DNA of 26,761 nt from Actinomycetota bacterium (lineage in GTDB: Bacteria; Actinomycetota; Humimicrobiia; Humimicrobiales; Humimicrobiaceae). The stretch lies in the NCBI GenBank assembly GCA_018399435.1, contig JAGYOJ010000002.1, positions 1-26,761 on the forward strand. Reading direction: 5' to 3'. Below are positions 23,242-26,761 of this stretch, piece after piece (positions within the stretch are counted from its first letter, which is position 1; each line of letters begins with the position of its first letter). The notes beneath the pieces are model-generated. The model was not told the DNA's origin and made no database searches. It saw only the letters and a list, made by a program, of their open reading frames with translations. The position numbers and the translations under genes are program-made.

Positions 23242-23250
23242 ATTATATCA
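23242..23250 (-). promoter_or_regulatory. Candidate extended -10 promoter of murJ
   Basis: On the minus strand TGATATAAT combines an extended TGn and a perfect TATAAT, 26 bases before the murJ ATG. No good -35 is visible, which an extended -10 can tolerate. Confidence 0.45.
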
Positions 23251-23347
23251 TTTAAATTTCTTAAATTATAATAAATATTTTTAATTTTTTACAAAAAAGT
23301 GTTAGAATAAGCTTTCGATTAAAAGTTAACAGGAGGAATATAGCTAA

Positions 23348-23614
23348 ATGCCAAATATACAGTCTCAGATAAAAAGAGATAGGCAGAACAAAAAAAGATA
23401 TTTGAAAAATAAAGGTTTAAAAAACAGGATAAGAAGCATAAATAAAGAATTTCTACAAACTATCGAACAAAAAAATGAAAAAGAAGCAGAAAAGAAATTG
23501 AGCTTGCTTTTTAAAGCCCTGGATAAAGCCGCTAAAAGCAATGTGGTGCATAAAAACTATGTAGCAAACAAAAAGTCAAAAGCTAGCCAAAAGCTCGATT
23601 CATTAAAATCTTAA
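23348..23614 (+). CDS. rpsT: 30S ribosomal protein S20
   Basis: Small basic primary 16S rRNA-binding protein, 88 residues. It shows the S20 pattern: MPNIQSQIKRDRQNKKRYLKNKGLKNRIRS at the N-terminus and LFKALDKAAKSNVVHKNYVANKKSK near the C-terminus. AGGAGG lies 11 bases before the ATG. It is divergent from murJ and convergent with holA, with a single base between the stop codons. A TAGAAT -10-like hexamer lies at 23303-23308. Confidence 0.96.
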   Translation: MPNIQSQIKRDRQNKKRYLKNKGLKNRIRSINKEFLQTIEQKNEKEAEKKLSLLFKALDKAAKSNVVHKNYVANKKSKASQKLDSLKS

Positions 23615-23615
23615 G

Positions 23616-24602
23616 TTACTTGCAGATTTCTGATATTAGCTTGCTAATTATATTCTTGCTTGGGGTTACATTATCCCGTAAGCTAATATCAGCATCGTTT
23701 AGCAGTCCCATTGCCCTTATTGCTTCCCGCTCACTGTAATTTTTACTAAATCTTTCATACTTGCTAAAGATTTTCTTTACCATAAAATCAGGGGCATTTA
23801 TATTAGAGCTTACAAGCTCATGTGCTTTTTGGCTTTGGCCATAAATGATATATAGAATTGTTTTAAACATCCTATATGTTAAAGTTACAACCCCTATCAA
23901 ATTATCACTTTCTAAAAGCAAGGACTTTAAAGCTTTTAGCGCTTCTTCCTTGTTCTTTTCGCCAATAGAATCTATAAGGTCAAATATCTTGAGATTATAT
24001 ACCCTGCTAACAAGGTGGTTGACTGAATCTATATCTATCTTTTTGCCATCCTGTGATTGGGCATACAGCAGGAGTTTTTCATATTCCCTTTTGAGCACGG
24101 TAAGGTCCCTGTCAACATTTTCTATCAATGTTTCTGCAGCTTTTTCTGTTATATGTATGCCATCTAATTCCTGCTTTTCTTTGAGCCACTTTTTAATACT
24201 GCCTGTTTTTGGCTTAAATATCTGTTTAACTTTGCCTTTAGCTTTTACTGAATCCAAAAATTTCTTATTAATCTTTTTGCTTGTAGCCGTAATTAAATAA
24301 AATATGCTGCTGTCTTTTTCTAAATTTTTTATTCTGTCTGTTAAAATTTCTATAATTTTTTTGGGAAAATTTTCTATATTTTTAATAACTATAACTTTGT
24401 GGTCTGAGAAAAAAGGGGGAATAGTTAAAAAATTAATAAACTCTTTTTCATCCAATTCATCTGGATTATCAAATACCATAAAATCAGTATCAAGGTTTAT
24501 CTTTCCCTTAAGCCTTTTTTTAATATTCTTTATTTTTTCATCTAAAATTCCCTCGCTCTTGCTTATAAAGAGCTGGCACATCTTTTTATTATTTTCAGGC
24601 AT
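23616..24602 (-). CDS. holA: DNA polymerase III delta subunit
   Basis: Clamp-loader delta subunit that opens the sliding clamp. The 328-residue protein has the HolA arrangement: an N-terminal AAA-like fold without a functional Walker A, IPPFFSDHKVIVIKNIENF in the first third, and DLTVLKREYEKLLLYA then VYNLKIFDLIDSIGEKNKEEALKALKSLL in the middle. The C-terminal collar domain carries LTYRMFKTILYI. It begins 1 base after the comEC stop. The conserved genomic link comEC-holA-rpsT supports the call. Confidence 0.93.
   Translation of the reverse strand: MPENNKKMCQLFISKSEGILDEKIKNIKKRLKGKINLDTDFMVFDNPDELDEKEFINFLTIPPFFSDHKVIVIKNIENFPKKIIEILTDRIKNLEKDSSIFYLITATSKKINKKFLDSVKAKGKVKQIFKPKTGSIKKWLKEKQELDGIHITEKAAETLIENVDRDLTVLKREYEKLLLYAQSQDGKKIDIDSVNHLVSRVYNLKIFDLIDSIGEKNKEEALKALKSLLLESDNLIGVVTLTYRMFKTILYIIYGQSQKAHELVSSNINAPDFMVKKIFSKYERFSKNYSEREAIRAMGLLNDADISLRDNVTPSKNIISKLISEICK
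23630..23692. repeat. Perfect 13-base inverted repeat just past rpsT, inside holA
   Basis: CTGATATTAGCTT (23630-23642) and its exact complement (23680-23692) are separated by 37 bases. Both arms lie in the 3-prime end of holA. The repeat begins 15 bases after the rpsT stop, so an rpsT transcript could fold it. No U-tract follows, so it is not a standard terminator. Confidence 0.6.
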
Positions 24603-24603
24603 A

Positions 24604-25935
24604 TTATTTATCCCCCGGCTTGTATTTGTATAATAATAACAATAAAAATAGCAAAAGAATATAATATATTGTTATCATTTTAACTGGAAAATTTTCAAAA
24701 TATAAGGTGAGGAAATCCATTTTTCCTAAAAATTCTGTTACTTTTAATGTATATATGAAAAAAGGCTTTGATAAATTTAAGGCCATTCCTCCTAATGGCG
24801 GCCAGATTATTGTAAGGGCAGAAGAAAAAATTAACAAAACTAAAAGCATGTAAAACGCAGGCATTACACAAATATTTGACACCAGGCTGCTAAAAGGCAC
24901 TAATTTAAAAAAATATGCATTCAGGGGAAGAGTTGCTATGATTATGGAAACAGAAATAAATAAAAGCCTTAAGATATAATTATTTTTTCCAATTAATCTA
25001 TAAATTAAAGGATATATAAAAATAATGGCCCCCATGGACACAAAGGAAAGCCAAAAACCCAGGTCATGAAAAAAGCCTGGATTTGCTATTAGCAAAAAAG
25101 AAAAAGATATAAAAAAAATATTTTCACTCCTATATTCCCTCCCTTCTTTTCTGGAGAGCAATACTATTAATATCATCATCGAAGCCCTTATAAGGCTGGC
25201 TTTTATGCCTACAATAAAATTAAATATTAAAAGGGAAAAAAATATAGGCATAAAGATATTTTTTGCTTTATTAAAAATCTTTAAAAACAAAAATATTAAT
25301 ATTGAAAGGTGCAAGCCGGATATTGCCAGCAGATGGAATATGCCGGCTTTTTTAAAATTATTAAGTATATTCTGGGAAATATTTAACCTATTTCCCAGGA
25401 CAAAAGCTTCTGCTAGGCTGGCATGCTTAAAACCCAAATAATTATAATAAGTGTTTTTTAAAATGCCATAAATTTTGCTTCTAAATGAAAAAATTTTTGC
25501 TGAAAAATTTTTTGGATATACTTTATTTATTTTTTTTTCTTCTTTTTTTGGGAAAAAACTTATAAAATCATCCCTTTTTAATTTACTCCTGGTTTTGAGC
25601 TCTATTTTTTTATCTATTTTTGTTTCATTGCCTTTTACAAAAATTTTATTAATTGAAACTTCATAAATATATTCCTTGCCCCATTTTTTTGGGTGGCTGC
25701 TCACCCTCCCTTCCATTTTTATGTCTTCAGGCAGGTTTTTAAAGGCTATTGGCTGGTTTTGGAGCGTATAAATATTAAAAGAAATAAGGCTGATGGCAAA
25801 GAAAAAAAGAAAATTTAGCAATATAAAGAATGCCTTTCTCTTTTTAAAAGAAATAATTACCCCTGAAATTAATAATGTGGGAATGATAGTTAATAGGATA
25901 TATTGATTAATTATATAGAATTGGCCCAGGTACAT
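24604..25935 (-). CDS. comEC: ComEC/Rec2-type competence membrane protein, short form
   Basis: Membrane channel for DNA uptake. The 443-residue protein has N-terminal membrane helices, an OB-like extracellular segment (about 70-120) and the Competence domain with FKKAGIFHLLAISGLHLSIL, then many hydrophobic helices. The C-terminal metallo-beta-lactamase domain found in ComEC proteins of about 750 residues is absent; the protein ends just after its last helix (YKYKPGDK). The open frame continues upstream of the ATG for about ten residues with ComEC-like sequence (IFWAAGVLTG), and an ATA codon (25963-25965) lies 9 bases after AGGA. The annotated ATG has only a weak AGGTG site, so the true start may be further upstream. 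It follows comEA and precedes holA. Confidence 0.88.
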   Translation of the reverse strand: MYLGQFYIINQYILLTIIPTLLISGVIISFKKRKAFFILLNFLFFFAISLISFNIYTLQNQPIAFKNLPEDIKMEGRVSSHPKKWGKEYIYEVSINKIFVKGNETKIDKKIELKTRSKLKRDDFISFFPKKEEKKINKVYPKNFSAKIFSFRSKIYGILKNTYYNYLGFKHASLAEAFVLGNRLNISQNILNNFKKAGIFHLLAISGLHLSILIFLFLKIFNKAKNIFMPIFFSLLIFNFIVGIKASLIRASMMILIVLLSRKEGREYRSENIFFISFSFLLIANPGFFHDLGFWLSFVSMGAIIFIYPLIYRLIGKNNYILRLLFISVSIIIATLPLNAYFFKLVPFSSLVSNICVMPAFYMLLVLLIFSSALTIIWPPLGGMALNLSKPFFIYTLKVTEFLGKMDFLTLYFENFPVKMITIYYILLLFLLLLLYKYKPGDK

Positions 25936-25976
25936 GCCAGTTAATACACCTGCTGCCCAAAATATGAAATAATTTC

Positions 25977-26582
25977 CTAAATACTTATAAGCTCTTTTAT
26001 ATTTTGGTATTTGCTATCACCAATTCCATTAATTTTTTTTAAATCTTCTTTTTTTCCAAATTCCCCGTTTTTATCCCTGTAGGCTATGATATTTTCTGCT
26101 GTAACCGGCCCAATGCCAGGAAGCTTTTCAAGATCAGCTGCTGAAGCGTAATTAATATTTACCAGACCATTACCTGCCGCCTCCTCTTTTATTGAAGGGA
26201 TATATATTTTTTGTTCATCTTCTGCTTTTTTTGCAGGATTTATCATGCTGGTGGCGGCATTTTCTGTCATGCCTCCAGCAGCTTTTATTACTGCATTAAT
26301 TCTTGAGCCTTCCTTGACCTCATATACTCCAGGATTTTTTATTTCTCCACAAATATAAACTTTTATCAAGGCATTGTTTGGGCTGCTTTCGGTATCCGGA
26401 TTTTTTACATAGCTTTTTAATATATTTTCTTTTGTCCTTATCTCTGATTTAACTTTAAAAAATAAAATGGTAAAAACTAATAATAAAATTGCCATAAATA
26501 TGAACACGGCAAGATATAGATGCTTGCCCCTATCATATTTAATTCTATCCAGAATGCATGAAAACCTTGAAAATATATTCAT
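25977..26582 (-). CDS. comEA: ComEA-like DNA-binding competence protein
   Basis: Membrane-anchored DNA receptor for uptake. From the ATG at 26582 the protein has 201 residues. A single transmembrane segment (about 22-43) is preceded by a basic stretch. An SLBB domain (about 72-130, IKVYICGEIKNPGVY) and a C-terminal helix-hairpin-helix pair (LPGIGPVTA at about 154-162 and INGIGDSK at 184-191) follow. An in-frame TTG at 26624 would add 14 residues, but it coincides with the -35 hexamer of a good promoter, so I reject it. Translation is then nearly leaderless, with no Shine-Dalgarno. It is first in the comEA-comEC-holA run. Confidence 0.92.
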   Translation of the reverse strand: MNIFSRFSCILDRIKYDRGKHLYLAVFIFMAILLLVFTILFFKVKSEIRTKENILKSYVKNPDTESSPNNALIKVYICGEIKNPGVYEVKEGSRINAVIKAAGGMTENAATSMINPAKKAEDEQKIYIPSIKEEAAGNGLVNINYASAADLEKLPGIGPVTAENIIAYRDKNGEFGKKEDLKKINGIGDSKYQNIKELISI

Positions 26583-26594
26583 ATGTGTATATGA

Positions 26595-26624
26595 ATAATA
26601 GCATAAAACCATAGATGATATCAA
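26595..26624 (-). promoter_or_regulatory. Promoter of comEA-comEC-holA
   Basis: On the minus strand TTGATA (26619-26624) and TATTAT (26595-26600) are 18 bases apart. The -10 ends 12 bases before the ATG at 26582, so the leader would be only about 5 bases. Confidence 0.5.
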
Positions 26625-26711
26625 TATTTACTTATAATAATATAAAGCTTTATTTATTTTTACTTGAATAAGAGACAAAATTTATAAATAATAAAGACGA
26701 GGAGGTAAATT

Positions 26712-26761
26712 ATGAAAGGTAAAATTATGAAGATACATTTGTTAGCAATCGATTGTCAAAG
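26712..26761 (+). CDS. N-terminus of an unidentified protein, cut by the window edge
   Basis: A strong AGGAGG site (26700-26705) precedes ATG 26712 by 6 bases. Only 16 codons are present (MKGKIMKIHLLAIDCQ). The segment HLLAIDCQ looks like the first beta strand of a cysteine hydrolase (isochorismatase/nicotinamidase fold, where an Asp-x-Gln follows the strand). This is a guess from a short piece. Confidence 0.5.
   Translation, partial: MKGKIMKIHLLAIDCQ

Overview
The window comes from an AT-rich anaerobic bacterium with an acetyl-CoA (Wood-Ljungdahl) metabolism. AcsB and CooS are of bacterial type (AcsB is 726 residues, with the A-cluster cysteines two places from the Moorella numbering as I recall it). 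The order comEA-comEC-holA with a convergent rpsT, followed by lepA, is a bacterial housekeeping arrangement seen in Firmicutes- and Actinobacteria-like lineages. The phylum cannot be settled from the sequence alone. No tRNA, rRNA, CRISPR array, insertion sequence or phage gene is visible. Coding density is very high and no gene-free stretch exceeds 300 bases.

Layout from left to right. (1) 149-535: a BlaI/MecI-type repressor on the + strand, with a candidate auto-operator. (2) 540-13187, minus strand, read from right to left: RACo, CooC, AcsD, CooS, AcsB, AcsC, Fhs, FolD, and then two EutN/CcmL microcompartment vertex proteins. This run encodes CO2/CO reduction, the corrinoid protein and its reactivator, nickel insertion and two folate steps. 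A Rex-like palindrome lies in front of acsD. Formate dehydrogenase, methylene-THF reductase and the AcsE methyltransferase are absent here. (3) 13327-14432: an acidic lipoprotein and a stand-alone Fur-family regulator that contains no histidine. (4) 14570-17998: a three-gene diaphorase module (NuoE-, NuoF- and HoxU/NuoG-N-like). Its NuoE-like subunit carries an N-terminal Fur-type DNA-binding domain. The operon has a near-consensus promoter with a Fur box just downstream. (5) 18161-23215: murJ, lepA, dhaL and dhaK in one tight run. (6) 23348-23614: rpsT on the + strand. (7) 23616-26582: holA, comEC (without its metallo-beta-lactamase domain) and comEA. (8) 26712 to the right edge: the start of a + strand gene.

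The genes suggest an organism that makes or uses acetyl-CoA from CO2, CO or formate and balances NAD(H) and ferredoxin with a flavin-based diaphorase. The least ordinary part is 13974-18061. There a Fur DNA-binding domain is fused directly to a [2Fe-2S] electron-transfer subunit, that fusion gene has a Fur box in its own promoter, and the Fur homologue one operon downstream has lost every histidine ligand. I infer a redox- or cluster-sensing circuit that ties transcription to the electron-transfer complex. The second unusual point is the pair of microcompartment vertex genes at the end of the Wood-Ljungdahl operon. Several genes appear to start at TTG (blaI, fhs, acsD), and for several genes the Shine-Dalgarno position decides the start.
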